NCBI GenBank assembly: GCA_003648875.1
Contig: QMQC01000075.1
Location: 1 to 7,642 of the forward strand
Source: Actinomycetota bacterium
GTDB taxonomy: Bacteria; Actinomycetota; Acidimicrobiia; Spongiisociales; UBA5794
Reading direction: 5' to 3'
DNA length: 7,642 bases
The notes under the pieces are model-generated. The model was not told where the DNA came from, searched no databases, and saw only the letters and a program-made list of their open reading frames with translations. This document shows, piece after piece, positions 1-6,481 of the stretch; positions within the stretch are counted from its first letter, which is position 1, and the number at the start of each line of letters is the position of its first letter. The position numbers and the translations under genes are program-made.

Positions 1-8
1 AGGACGGA

Positions 9-31
9 GCGGACAACCTCGTATCGTCCGC
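9..31. repeat. Inverted repeat upstream of the MerR gene
   Basis: GCGGAC (9-14) and GTCCGC (26-31) are perfect inverted copies 11 bp apart, ending 27 bp before the TTG start. It could be the end of an upstream transcript or a MerR-type operator for autoregulation. Only six paired bases support it. Confidence 0.3.
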
Positions 32-57
32 ATGATGAGCAAAAGGGAGAATGGGTT

Positions 58-555
58 TTGGAGGGTTTCACCGCCGCACAGGCATGTCGGCTGACGTCTT
101 GTACACCTCATCAACTTCGATACTGGGACAAGGTCGGGCTGATAAGACCCTCCATACAGACAACCGATGGTCGACCCGGAAGGCGTCGCATCTACAGCTT
201 TCGTGACCTTGTCGGGCTTCGGGTCATAAAGAGCCTCCTCGACAACGGATTGTCCATCCAGCGAGTACGTCGGGCATGGGACTACTTGCGTCGCACCGGT
301 GACATGGATGATCATCTCGCAGGCGTGAAGCTCGTCACGGACGGCCAGTCGATCTTCGCAGTTGCACATGACGAAACAGAATTGCTCGACGCGCTTCGCC
401 AGGGTCAGCTCGCATTCTTCGTGAAGATCGATCAGATCGCGCAGGATGTCGAGGATGACGTATCAAAGTTCGAGCTTGATCGAGCGAGCTTCCGAGAGAT
501 GCTCAAACTGGTCGAAGACGACGTGCTCGAAGAGAAGGACCAAGCCTCAGGCTGA
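58..555 (+). CDS. MerR-family transcriptional regulator
   Basis: Likely a DNA-binding regulator of the MerR superfamily, 165 aa. Residues 4-25 form the first helix-turn-helix, including TPHQLRYWDKVGLI, the classical MerR 'LRYWexxGLi' signature. Residues 36-50 (GRPGRRRIYSFRDL) fit the wing and second helix, and residues 50-80 fit the helix that leads into dimerisation. The C-terminal half (about 90-150) has no cysteine cluster, so it is not a metal sensor of the MerR/CueR type. It reads as a small alpha/beta domain (SIFAVAHDETELLDAL, GQLAFFVKIDQI) followed by an acidic helical tail, a layout I associate with actinobacterial MerR proteins of unknown ligand. The start is taken as TTG at 58 because GGGAG at 45-49 sits at proper spacing; the frame stays open to the window edge, so a longer protein cannot be excluded. 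The gene ends 3 nt from the stop of the convergent transglutaminase gene. Target genes are unknown. MerR assignment is firm; the role is not. Confidence 0.9.
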   Translation: MEGFTAAQACRLTSCTPHQLRYWDKVGLIRPSIQTTDGRPGRRRIYSFRDLVGLRVIKSLLDNGLSIQRVRRAWDYLRRTGDMDDHLAGVKLVTDGQSIFAVAHDETELLDALRQGQLAFFVKIDQIAQDVEDDVSKFELDRASFREMLKLVEDDVLEEKDQASG

Positions 556-558
556 CGA

Positions 559-3012
559 TCACCTGTTCCCGTTTCTTCGGTCGATCAATTCAGACCACTT
601 TTCGAGCGCCCTGGTCGGGCGGAACGCGCCGAGCACACGCTCGATTGACGAGTAGCGCGTTGCCATGTGCTGCACGGCTCTGGTGTGAGCATCAGTTGCG
701 CGCTCGATGACGGCGGTCGTTGAATCGTGTCCGCCATACACCGCTTCTCCATATGCCTGTGCGAGCGGAATGAATGCCTCGTCAAGGGACTCGGCAGCCT
801 CGAGTGGTGTGCTTGCAGCGTCGATTGGCTCACCGAGGTCGGCAAGTCTGTCCGTGATGTCCTCCCACGCCGCGGTGATATCGCCTCTCTTGAGCCGAGC
901 AATTCTGTGGCGCCTGCGAAACCACTTCGTGATGGGGGAGAGAGCCAGGAGAACCATTGCGGCGGCACCGATTCTGAGGATCCAGGTCGCCCACAGTGGA
1001 AGGGTGAGACCCGCGGCGCCCTCCTCGTCACCACCAGCGCCACGGATGAAGTTGGGATCGGGTGGGTTACGTTCACCGCCGAATCTGCCCAGGTCTGGCC
1101 CGACACCGCCACCGGAGTCGTCAACGATCTCGGCGATGGGGATCGCATCCATGTAATCGTAGGGCGAGAATTCAAGGATGTCGGAGAGACTCTCGTTCGC
1201 GGTTGGGGCTGCGTATCCCGCGCGAGGAGTCGGATCGAACGCCATCCACCCATACGCCGGTATCCACATCTCGACCCAAGCGTGTGCGTTCTTGTCCTTC
1301 ACCTGCACAAGCGTGGAGTTGAGAGCGTCGCCGGGAGTGAATCCGAGGACGACTCTTGAAGGGACTCCGATGGATCGGCCCATGAGCGCCATGGCCGTTG
1401 CGAACTGCTCGCAGTAGCCATTGCGAAGATACGGGTTCTGTGTGTCAGTGAGCCAATCAGAGACGTCACCTGTCGTGTACTGAGCTGGGACATCGGTGTT
1501 GTATGTGAAGTCGCCGGAGAGCCTGAAGTAAGACTCAAGCGCCCACGCCTTCTCGAAGTTCGTAGTGAGACCCCTTGTCCGCCGTGCTGCTTGGACGTTC
1601 ACTCCGAGACCGAGATCATCTGGCAGCTCGGTCCAGAACTCAACATTCTCGAGCTCTGCCTGCTCGACCGACGTGGATCGATCGGGGATGCTTCTTCCGT
1701 CCTCGACCGCGGCTTTGAACAGTGGGCTCAGCTCTCCGGTCTCGGTGCGCGCCAGCTCGGCAAGAGTCCTCGCTGTGTACTTGGGCACCTCGGCCAGAAC
1801 GGAGTACTCCATCCCCACGTACGTGACTGAACCCGGGAGAGACAACGCTCCGTCCAATCGTCTGACTTCCATCGATCGTGTGTCGTCTTCGGTCCCGGCA
1901 ACCGCAGCTGTCGGCGTGGAGGGAGCTGGCAGCCATGGCTGAGTGAGGTTTTGGATCTTGATGTCTGCCACGACAGAACTTGTCTCGCCGCGATACCTGT
2001 GGGCGGGTTCGATCCACGGCTCCTCGTAGAGCGGGAACGAGTGCACTCGGTCAGTGCCCCACTTCCCATTCCGATAGACATCGAGTGTTACGGTGCGGAA
2101 GAGGACGGTCGAAGGGTCCGCACCTTCGATGTCGGCGGTGAAGAGCGGGTTGTCGGTCTGGCTGACGAGGCCTGCCCTGATGTCGACGAACGGGTTGTAC
2201 GAGGCCGAACCGGAGTAGCCGTCGGAATAGCCAGATGGGGATCGCCATGTAACGAACCCGTCGCCGGGGACTGCGTCGCCAACGAGTCCGACAGCGATGA
2301 GGCCCGCAACTATCGTTCCAGCCATGAGCACTCCGATCGCGGGCGTAGGCCTGCGCGATGGGGGTCGAGTGGCGTTGACCCGTTGGAGCCTTCCCGTTCC
2401 GCGATCCCGTTCGTCTGCGCGGATCGCAACAAGGGAGAAGGCGACCGCAAGTATGAACACCGTGAGGTGGGCGAGGCTCTTTGGCTTCCGGTCGATGATG
2501 GAGAACTGGACGGCAACGATGAGTGGCGTCAGGACGGCTACGAACGGACGGTCGTTCAACAGACCTGCAGTGATGAGGAACCCGAGAGTCCAGAACAGAA
2601 GCGAGATGAGCACGACAAGGCCGGGCGCAGGGTGTACAGGCTCGACGCTGTGTTGGATAATGTCGAGAGCTCGTCTGAGTTCATCGACCAGGACAACCCA
2701 GGTATCGCCGGTCGGAATCACAACGAGAAGTGTCTCTGGTGCCACGATGAGCCCGGTGAGCACGATGAAGGCGCCAAGGTTTGTGGCAACCACGATCCAG
2801 GCGGGGGCGCGGTAGGCAATCGCGGTCCATGTGATACCCGCTCCCAAGAGAGCAGCAACGAGGATCGCGACTTGCCACGAAGTGCCCGTAACGGAATCGC
2901 GCATCAGCGACGACAGCTCCCAGAAGGCGAGTCCGATAGCTGCGGTGCCTGCTATCCAGCTGAAGCGATAGACCATCCGTGCTCCATTGCGTTTCGCCAT
3001 GGGTTTGCCCAT
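559..3012 (-). CDS. TgpA-like membrane-anchored transglutaminase (DUF3488/Transglut_core/DUF4129)
   Basis: An 817-aa polytopic membrane protein with an extracytoplasmic transglutaminase-like (papain-fold) domain. About six or seven hydrophobic segments lie between residues 13 and 245 (for example 13-31, 46-66, 70-91, 130-151, 156-175, 183-199, 225-245). A long soluble region follows, with the catalytic triad visible as Cys534 (NGYCEQFA), His577 (NAHAWVEMW) and Asp593 (AFDPTP). A Gly/Pro-rich stretch (632-668) leads to one more membrane span (about 671-693), and the cytoplasmic tail (about 710-770, AWEDITDRLADLGEPI, TPLEAAESL) resembles DUF4129. This order matches the TgpA/YebA-type proteins of actinobacteria. 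The enzyme probably acts on peptide or cell-envelope substrates, but substrates of the family are largely unknown. It is the last gene of the MoxR-DUF58 operon. Three ATGs compete for the start (3012, 3000, 2976); the third has GGAG five bases upstream and begins just before the first membrane span, so the true protein may be 805 aa. All catalytic residues are intact. Confidence 0.93.
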   Translation of the reverse strand: MGKPMAKRNGARMVYRFSWIAGTAAIGLAFWELSSLMRDSVTGTSWQVAILVAALLGAGITWTAIAYRAPAWIVVATNLGAFIVLTGLIVAPETLLVVIPTGDTWVVLVDELRRALDIIQHSVEPVHPAPGLVVLISLLFWTLGFLITAGLLNDRPFVAVLTPLIVAVQFSIIDRKPKSLAHLTVFILAVAFSLVAIRADERDRGTGRLQRVNATRPPSRRPTPAIGVLMAGTIVAGLIAVGLVGDAVPGDGFVTWRSPSGYSDGYSGSASYNPFVDIRAGLVSQTDNPLFTADIEGADPSTVLFRTVTLDVYRNGKWGTDRVHSFPLYEEPWIEPAHRYRGETSSVVADIKIQNLTQPWLPAPSTPTAAVAGTEDDTRSMEVRRLDGALSLPGSVTYVGMEYSVLAEVPKYTARTLAELARTETGELSPLFKAAVEDGRSIPDRSTSVEQAELENVEFWTELPDDLGLGVNVQAARRTRGLTTNFEKAWALESYFRLSGDFTYNTDVPAQYTTGDVSDWLTDTQNPYLRNGYCEQFATAMALMGRSIGVPSRVVLGFTPGDALNSTLVQVKDKNAHAWVEMWIPAYGWMAFDPTPRAGYAAPTANESLSDILEFSPYDYMDAIPIAEIVDDSGGGVGPDLGRFGGERNPPDPNFIRGAGGDEEGAAGLTLPLWATWILRIGAAAMVLLALSPITKWFRRRHRIARLKRGDITAAWEDITDRLADLGEPIDAASTPLEAAESLDEAFIPLAQAYGEAVYGGHDSTTAVIERATDAHTRAVQHMATRYSSIERVLGAFRPTRALEKWSELIDRRNGNR

Positions 3013-4136
3013 GTTCCGTCCGGCGATGTCGTGACGACGAGGGCTCCAGCCCCTGCAAATCCCAGGACGTCGCCATTGTCCCCCTGTCCGACGGATAACA
3101 CCACCGTTCTGTAGAAATCCTGACTCAGAAGTTGAAACGCTGCCAGGTCGGCCTCGTCCGCCTGGCCCGTCACCATGACGAGGACACCGCCAGCCATGCC
3201 GCTACGTCTGAGTCTGCTGACCAGATGGCGAAGGTCGAGCGCCCTGCGAGGAGCAATCGTGGCCAGCTCTTCCATTGCATGTCTGTAGGCCTCTCCGTTT
3301 GAGACGAGAGTCCCGTTTCCGGAACCTGCCCACATGGTCGGCGTGTACCCGCTCCTGAACAGATGCCGCAGCACAGATGCCGCACCCCTGACAGCTTGCT
3401 CGAAGCTCTCGGCTGATTGGTGTGGTTCGGCGCGGGGGTCGAAGACTATGAATGCCCGCGACTGCCATGGCATCTCGAGTTGCTTGATCATCAGCTCATC
3501 GTGCTTTGCAGATGACGGCCAGTGGACTCTCCTGAGATCGTCACCCTGCTGATACTCGCGAAGAGTGAAGAAATCCTCTCCTCCCATGTGCCAGAAACTC
3601 GCTCTCGACGTATTGGTTGTCTGATCCTGACCACGACCTGTTGGGACTCCGGCAAGATCCTCGACCTTGGGATACACGACTAGGCGATCGACGATACCGG
3701 CGGTAGATGTCGCCTCTGCGAAACCGATTGGGTCTGTGATGGAGATGCGCGAAGGGCCAACCTTGTACACGCCTCTTGGTCTGCAGAGCACCTCATATCG
3801 CCCTGCCATTTGATCGCCGGCGGCCACCCTGTCGGCAACGAACGTAGCTGAACCGAGACCGTGCACCCTGTCTTCGACCCTGACGCGGTAGACCTTGCGT
3901 TTCGATACGAGTGCCAGGTCCACGAGAGCGCGCTCACCGTCGTGGAGTTGTTCAGGGTTGATCATGCGTCTGAGTGCGAGTTTCGGACCGGATAGTCGAA
4001 CGTATGCGGTGCCGCCAACGACGGCTGTGATCAGGAAGATTGCAAGGGCGAGTAGTAAGTCCTCGCCAAACGCCGCCCATAGAACAACGAGAGCAGAAGC
4101 CGCACCGGTGGCGGCCCAACCTCGAAACGTTGGCAT
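2952..4136 (-). CDS. DUF58 domain-containing membrane protein (VWA-like)
   Basis: A 394-aa protein with two N-terminal membrane spans (about 7-23 and 27-46), then a beta-rich region (about 50-160), then the DUF58 signature at 186-220: GEDFFTLREYQQGDDLRRVHW followed by a serine-alanine pair and a basic residue. The C-terminal part (about 226-375) looks like a von Willebrand A-type Rossmann fold; FIVFDPRAE occupies the place where a metal-site DxSxS motif would sit and is degenerate. Family members are encoded next to MoxR ATPases and are thought to act as their membrane-bound partners; the biochemical role is unproven. The ATG shares one base with the MoxR stop codon (TGATG) and I see no good Shine-Dalgarno before it, which points to translational coupling. 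Its 3' end overlaps the transglutaminase gene by 25 to 61 bp depending on which start that gene uses. Length and order are usual for actinobacterial operons of this kind. Confidence 0.93.
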   Translation of the reverse strand: MPTFRGWAATGAASALVVLWAAFGEDLLLALAIFLITAVVGGTAYVRLSGPKLALRRMINPEQLHDGERALVDLALVSKRKVYRVRVEDRVHGLGSATFVADRVAAGDQMAGRYEVLCRPRGVYKVGPSRISITDPIGFAEATSTAGIVDRLVVYPKVEDLAGVPTGRGQDQTTNTSRASFWHMGGEDFFTLREYQQGDDLRRVHWPSSAKHDELMIKQLEMPWQSRAFIVFDPRAEPHQSAESFEQAVRGAASVLRHLFRSGYTPTMWAGSGNGTLVSNGEAYRHAMEELATIAPRRALDLRHLVSRLRRSGMAGGVLVMVTGQADEADLAAFQLLSQDFYRTVVLSVGQGDNGDVLGFAGAGALVVTTSPDGTWANPWRNAMEHGWSIASAG

Positions 4137-5107
4137 CAGCGTGCGTCCCGTGTCCCCGGGACAGGGACCGTTCCTGCGATCTGGGTGAGGACCTCTTCCA
4201 CCGTCGATCCCCGCATCTGAGCCTCAGGGCGGAGGATCAGCCTGTGGTTGAGAACGGCGGTGAGGATCGTCTTGACGTCATCGGGGCTCGCGTAGTCCCT
4301 TCCGTCTGCAACAGCGACGGTGCGTGCCGCTCTTTGGAGAAAGAGTGTTGCGCGCGGGCTTGCGCCGAGCAGTATGTCCGGATGGGTTCTCGTGGCCTCC
4401 GCCAGATCGATGAGATAGCCGCGGAGAACATCCGCTACGTGAATCTCGCGAGCAATGGATGCCATCCGCACAACGTCTTCGGCGTGGACGACGGGCTTGA
4501 GGTCCACGAAGCTCGAATGTTCTCCATGGGTCTGGAGCATTTCGAGTTCCTTCACACGTTCGGGGTATCCCATCGTGACCCGCATCATGAACCTGTCGAG
4601 TTGTGCCTCCGGAAGGGGATAGGTGCCTTCGTGCTCGATGGGGTTCTGCGTGGCGATGACGATGAACGGTGCATCCAGCACTCGTGTCTCCCCATCAACA
4701 GTGACCTGACGCTCCTCCATTGCCTCGAGAAGCGCGGCCTGAGTCTTCGGGCTTGCCCTATTGATCTCATCGCCGAGAAGTACATTTGCGAACACGGGTC
4801 CGGCACGAAAGGTGAACGTGCCTTCTTCTCGATTCCATACTGAGACGCCAGTCACATCCGACGGAAGTAGGTCCGGTGTGAACTGGATCCTCTGGAACGA
4901 GCAATCGATCGAGCGAGCAAGGGACTTTGCGAGCAGTGTCTTGCCGACGCCCGGCACATCTTCGATGAGGAGATGGCCCTCGGCGACAAGACTTGTGACA
5001 ACGAGCTCGATCGTCGAGCGCTTGCCCTGGATCACGCGTTCGATATTCTCGGCGATCGCCTGGTAGCGGTCCCCGAACCACGCGAGTTCGTCAGGTTTCA
5101 CTGGCAC
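4136..5107 (-). CDS. MoxR-family AAA+ ATPase
   Basis: A 323-aa cytoplasmic AAA+ ATPase of the MoxR family, the usual family length. Visible motifs: Walker A at 49-57 (EDVPGVGKT, Lys56), Walker B at 110-117 (LLGDEINR, Asp113-Glu114), sensor 1 Asn155 in IATQNPIEHEGTYPLPEAQLD, a conserved arginine at 172 (DRF), and sensor 2 Arg252 in GASPRATL. MoxR proteins are thought to remodel or assemble partner proteins by ATP hydrolysis, often working with VWA-domain proteins; the DUF58 gene immediately downstream is the likely partner, and the transglutaminase the likely beneficiary. The GTG start at 5107 is chosen because AAGGAGG lies four bases upstream. It is the first gene of the minus-strand operon, divergent from the 77-aa gene at 5279. 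Function at family level is secure; the specific client is inference. Confidence 0.95.
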   Translation of the reverse strand: MPVKPDELAWFGDRYQAIAENIERVIQGKRSTIELVVTSLVAEGHLLIEDVPGVGKTLLAKSLARSIDCSFQRIQFTPDLLPSDVTGVSVWNREEGTFTFRAGPVFANVLLGDEINRASPKTQAALLEAMEERQVTVDGETRVLDAPFIVIATQNPIEHEGTYPLPEAQLDRFMMRVTMGYPERVKELEMLQTHGEHSSFVDLKPVVHAEDVVRMASIAREIHVADVLRGYLIDLAEATRTHPDILLGASPRATLFLQRAARTVAVADGRDYASPDDVKTILTAVLNHRLILRPEAQMRGSTVEEVLTQIAGTVPVPGTRDAR

Positions 5108-5111
5108 GCTG

Positions 5112-5118
5112 CCTCCTT
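5112..5118 (-). promoter_or_regulatory. Shine-Dalgarno of the MoxR gene
   Basis: On the minus strand the sequence reads AAGGAGG, a full-length anti-16S match, followed by CAGC and then the GTG start of the MoxR ATPase. It fixes the start at 5107 and predicts strong initiation for the first gene of the operon. Confidence 0.8.
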
Positions 5119-5141
5119 AGATGCCCGGCTCGGACGTAAAA

Positions 5142-5147
5142 ACCATA
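5142..5147 (-). promoter_or_regulatory. Weak candidate -10 element for the MoxR operon
   Basis: On the minus strand the hexamer TATGGT (4 of 6 to TATAAT) lies 34 bp upstream of the MoxR start. I find no convincing -35 hexamer at 16-18 bp spacing, so this is only the best-looking site between the hairpin repeat and the gene. A promoter must lie somewhere in the 171-bp divergent spacer. Confidence 0.25.
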
Positions 5148-5176
5148 CCCGCGATTGGAAGGTACAGCACGTGAGT

Positions 5177-5206
5177 GGGGAGAAGCGGTCGGTCGCTTTG
5201 CTCCCC
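5177..5206. repeat. 11-bp imperfect hairpin carrying the 19-bp intergenic word
   Basis: GGGGAG (5177-5182) pairs with CTCCCC (5201-5206), and AAGCG (5183-5187) pairs with CGCTT (5194-5198), leaving a 2-nt bulge (5199-5200) and a 6-nt loop (5188-5193). The right side contains GGTCGGTCGCTTTGCTCCC (5187-5205), identical to 6407-6425. No run of T follows on either strand, and it sits upstream of two divergent genes, so a terminator is unlikely. It may be a REP-like element or a regulatory hairpin. Confidence 0.7.
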
Positions 5207-5208
5207 AT

Positions 5209-5263
5209 CTCGAACTCCGATCTCCGAAATCCGCTTGGTCGGCGTTCGGAAGTCGGAAGTCGG
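5209..5263. repeat. Heptad-like GAAGTC repeat block
   Basis: Beginning just after the hairpin, the spacer is built from short related words: CTCCGA, CTCCGAAA, then CGGAAGTCGGAAGTCGG at 5247-5263 (period 7). A similar heptad block (CCGAAGTCCGAAGTCCG) follows the tandem array at 6478-6519. The same two modules therefore occur in the same order on both sides of the plus-strand gene pair. No promoter hexamers stand out in it. Confidence 0.6.
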
Positions 5264-5278
5264 TTATCGTCGCGACCG

Positions 5279-5512
5279 ATGTTGAGTTATCGGATTCTTC
5301 TGGCTGTGGCTCTTCGGCCCTACCTCTGGCCTACAGCGATCGCTGCCCTGATTGCATATTCACCCGATCGGTGGTGGGCGCGGGCACCATTTCTGCCGAT
5401 TCCGGATCGGACCGTCATGGAGTGGCGGGTGACTACTGCTTATGGGCGCTCGAATATGGCCCTTGCCTCCGACGATGTTGTTTCGTATCTTCGTTGGAGA
5501 CGAGCAGCGTGA
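5279..5512 (+). CDS. Small unrecognised protein (77 aa), conserved-looking
   Basis: A 77-aa reading frame in the spacer between MoxR and the 279-aa gene, easily missed because its frame stays open upstream into MoxR. The composition is protein-like: a hydrophobic N-terminal helix (MLSYRILLAVALRPYLWPTA), then WWARAPFLPIPDRT, then TTAYGR, then a C-terminal helix DDVVSYLRWRR. The spaced W-P-T-A, W-W, PFLPxPD, YG and VxYLRW residues match the pattern of a small actinobacterial protein family as I remember it. I know no name or function for it, and this recollection has not been searched. The first 25-30 residues could be one amphipathic or membrane-associated helix; there is no cleavable signal peptide. 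The ATG at 5279 lacks a clear Shine-Dalgarno; a GTG at 5306 is an alternative. The stop is 25 bp before the GTG of the next gene, so the two are probably co-transcribed. Divergent from MoxR. Confidence 0.65.
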   Translation: MLSYRILLAVALRPYLWPTAIAALIAYSPDRWWARAPFLPIPDRTVMEWRVTTAYGRSNMALASDDVVSYLRWRRAA

Positions 5513-5525
5513 TATTTCAACGGGC

Positions 5526-5531
5526 AAGGAG
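5526..5531 (+). promoter_or_regulatory. Shine-Dalgarno that sets the start of the 279-aa protein
   Basis: AAGGAG lies six bases before a GTG at 5538 and 14 bases after the stop of the 77-aa gene. The first in-frame ATGs (5442, 5475) fall inside the 77-aa gene and have no comparable site. This argues for GTG 5538 as the real start. Confidence 0.7.
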
Positions 5532-5537
5532 TTGACG

Positions 5538-6377
5538 GTGGTCGAAACCTCTCTGCAGGATGACCTGCTGGGGATACCCGGCGTTGAAGGCGCCGAGGTT
5601 GACGGTTCCCATGACGCCCCGGCCGGGCTACGCATCAGGATCGCAGAAGATGCAGATCAGCAAGCTGTTGGCGGCGCGATTCGGCGCGTTCTGAGTTCGC
5701 ACGGACTAGGCACGGACACCCGACTCCCGGGCGAACCAACTCCAGATTCCGAATCCCAGAAAGAGCCAGGATCCGTCGCCCTGCTCACAGCAGAAGCCGA
5801 CGAGTCGGCGCCTGCGCACGAAGTGGCCGAAGACGAGGGTCGAGCGATAATCGATCTCACCGACAAGGAACCTGAGGTTGCCGAGCCTGCTCCGGTAGCT
5901 ACTTCTGAGGGTGAGGGGCGTATCGTGGCGCCTGTCTCCCCGGAGCCCGCGGAGAGCCACGGTCTCCCTTCCTTCGTCGAGCAGCGGGACGAGCGCGCCG
6001 AATCTCAGGCCGTCGCGCCAACTCTGCCAAAGGTATCTCCTGCCGGCGTCGCACGACTTGAGAGGGTGACGGTCGATGAGGGCAGGTCAGGGATCGTTGT
6101 CACTGTGAGTTCCTCAGATGGGCACGAGATCTCAAAGGTCGCCTCATCAAGCGAGGGTGGTGTTGAGGCTGCCGTCATCAAGGCAACTGCGAGTCTCATG
6201 GACTCATCCTCTCCTGATCCGATCGTTGTGAACATCGACGATCGAAGGGTCGAGGGAGTCGACATCGTGATGATCGTCCTCGACATCGATGGTGAACTCC
6301 GGGCCGGGTCTGCCATCGTTGCAGCCGGAAGAGCCTTCGCTCTTGGCCGCGCGACCTGGGCGGCGCTGGCTCTGTAG
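5538..6377 (+). CDS. Unrecognised two-domain protein with acidic linker (279 aa)
   Basis: Function not recognised. From the GTG at 5538 the protein is 279 aa. Residues 1-56 look like a small alpha/beta domain: helix SLQDDLLGIPGVEGAEV, strand AGLRIRIAED, helix DQQAVGGAIRRVLSSHGL, reminiscent of HMA- or ACT-like ligand domains. Residues 57-168 are low in aromatics and rich in Glu, Pro, Ala and Ser, so probably disordered and strongly acidic. Residues 169-279 look folded again, with two similar strand-strand-helix halves (VARLERVTVDEGRSGIVVTV..., VEAAVIKATASLM; then DIVMIVLDIDGELRAGSAIV, GRAFALGRATWAAL); this pattern loosely recalls the regulatory domain of 2-isopropylmalate synthase, but that is a fold guess. 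No membrane span or signal peptide, and no catalytic motif visible. It follows the 77-aa gene by 25 bp with its own strong Shine-Dalgarno. The longer 311-aa version starting at 5442 would overlap the 77-aa gene. The gene is bracketed by related intergenic repeats. Confidence 0.75.
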   Translation: MVETSLQDDLLGIPGVEGAEVDGSHDAPAGLRIRIAEDADQQAVGGAIRRVLSSHGLGTDTRLPGEPTPDSESQKEPGSVALLTAEADESAPAHEVAEDEGRAIIDLTDKEPEVAEPAPVATSEGEGRIVAPVSPEPAESHGLPSFVEQRDERAESQAVAPTLPKVSPAGVARLERVTVDEGRSGIVVTVSSSDGHEISKVASSSEGGVEAAVIKATASLMDSSSPDPIVVNIDDRRVEGVDIVMIVLDIDGELRAGSAIVAAGRAFALGRATWAALAL

Positions 6378-6385
6378 AGCTACTT
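6378..6385. other. Start of a repeat-filled convergent spacer
   Basis: The 145 bp between the stop of the 279-aa gene (6377) and the stop of the recombinase-like gene (6523) contain essentially only the 24-bp array and the heptad block. GCTCT-GT-AGAGC at 6369-6380 overlaps the stop codon but has a 2-nt loop and no T-run, so I do not call it a terminator. Confidence 0.5.
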
Positions 6386-6481
6386 CGGTCGCTTTGCTCC
6401 CTTACGGGTCGGTCGCTTTGCTCCCTTACGGGTCGGTCGCTTTGCTCCCTTACGGGTCGGTCGCTTTGCTCCCTTACCGAA
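6386..6481. repeat. Four tandem copies of a 24-bp repeat
   Basis: Units start at 6386, 6410, 6434 and 6458. Each begins CGGTCGCTTTGCTCCCTTAC; the first three end GGGT and the last diverges to CGAA. The unit is exactly eight codons, so all plus-strand frames stay open through it (one reads GSVALLPY four times), while minus-strand translation meets TAA. It starts 8 bp after the stop of the 279-aa gene. The near-perfect identity of units suggests recent expansion. The 19-bp core recurs exactly at 5187-5205. Confidence 0.95.

Noticed and set aside
3..35. Tail of an upstream plus-strand gene ending in TGA at 33-35
   Set aside because: Only ten codons are visible (DGADNLVSSA), too few to tell coding from chance.
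1951..3114. Long plus-strand open frame (387 codons) antisense to the transglutaminase gene
   Set aside because: Its translation is unusually charged and low in hydrophobic structure, as expected for the antisense shadow of a GC-rich gene; the minus-strand protein has clear domains and catalytic residues.
5463..5491. TTGCCT-17 bp-TATCTT as a promoter for the 279-aa gene
   Set aside because: Each hexamer matches only 4 of 6, and the site lies within the 77-aa gene that is probably co-transcribed; an internal promoter is possible but not supported.
5155..5535. Plus-strand frame of 126 codons across the divergent spacer
   Set aside because: The translation is rich in Ser and Cys with no recognisable pattern, and it overlaps the better-supported 77-aa frame.
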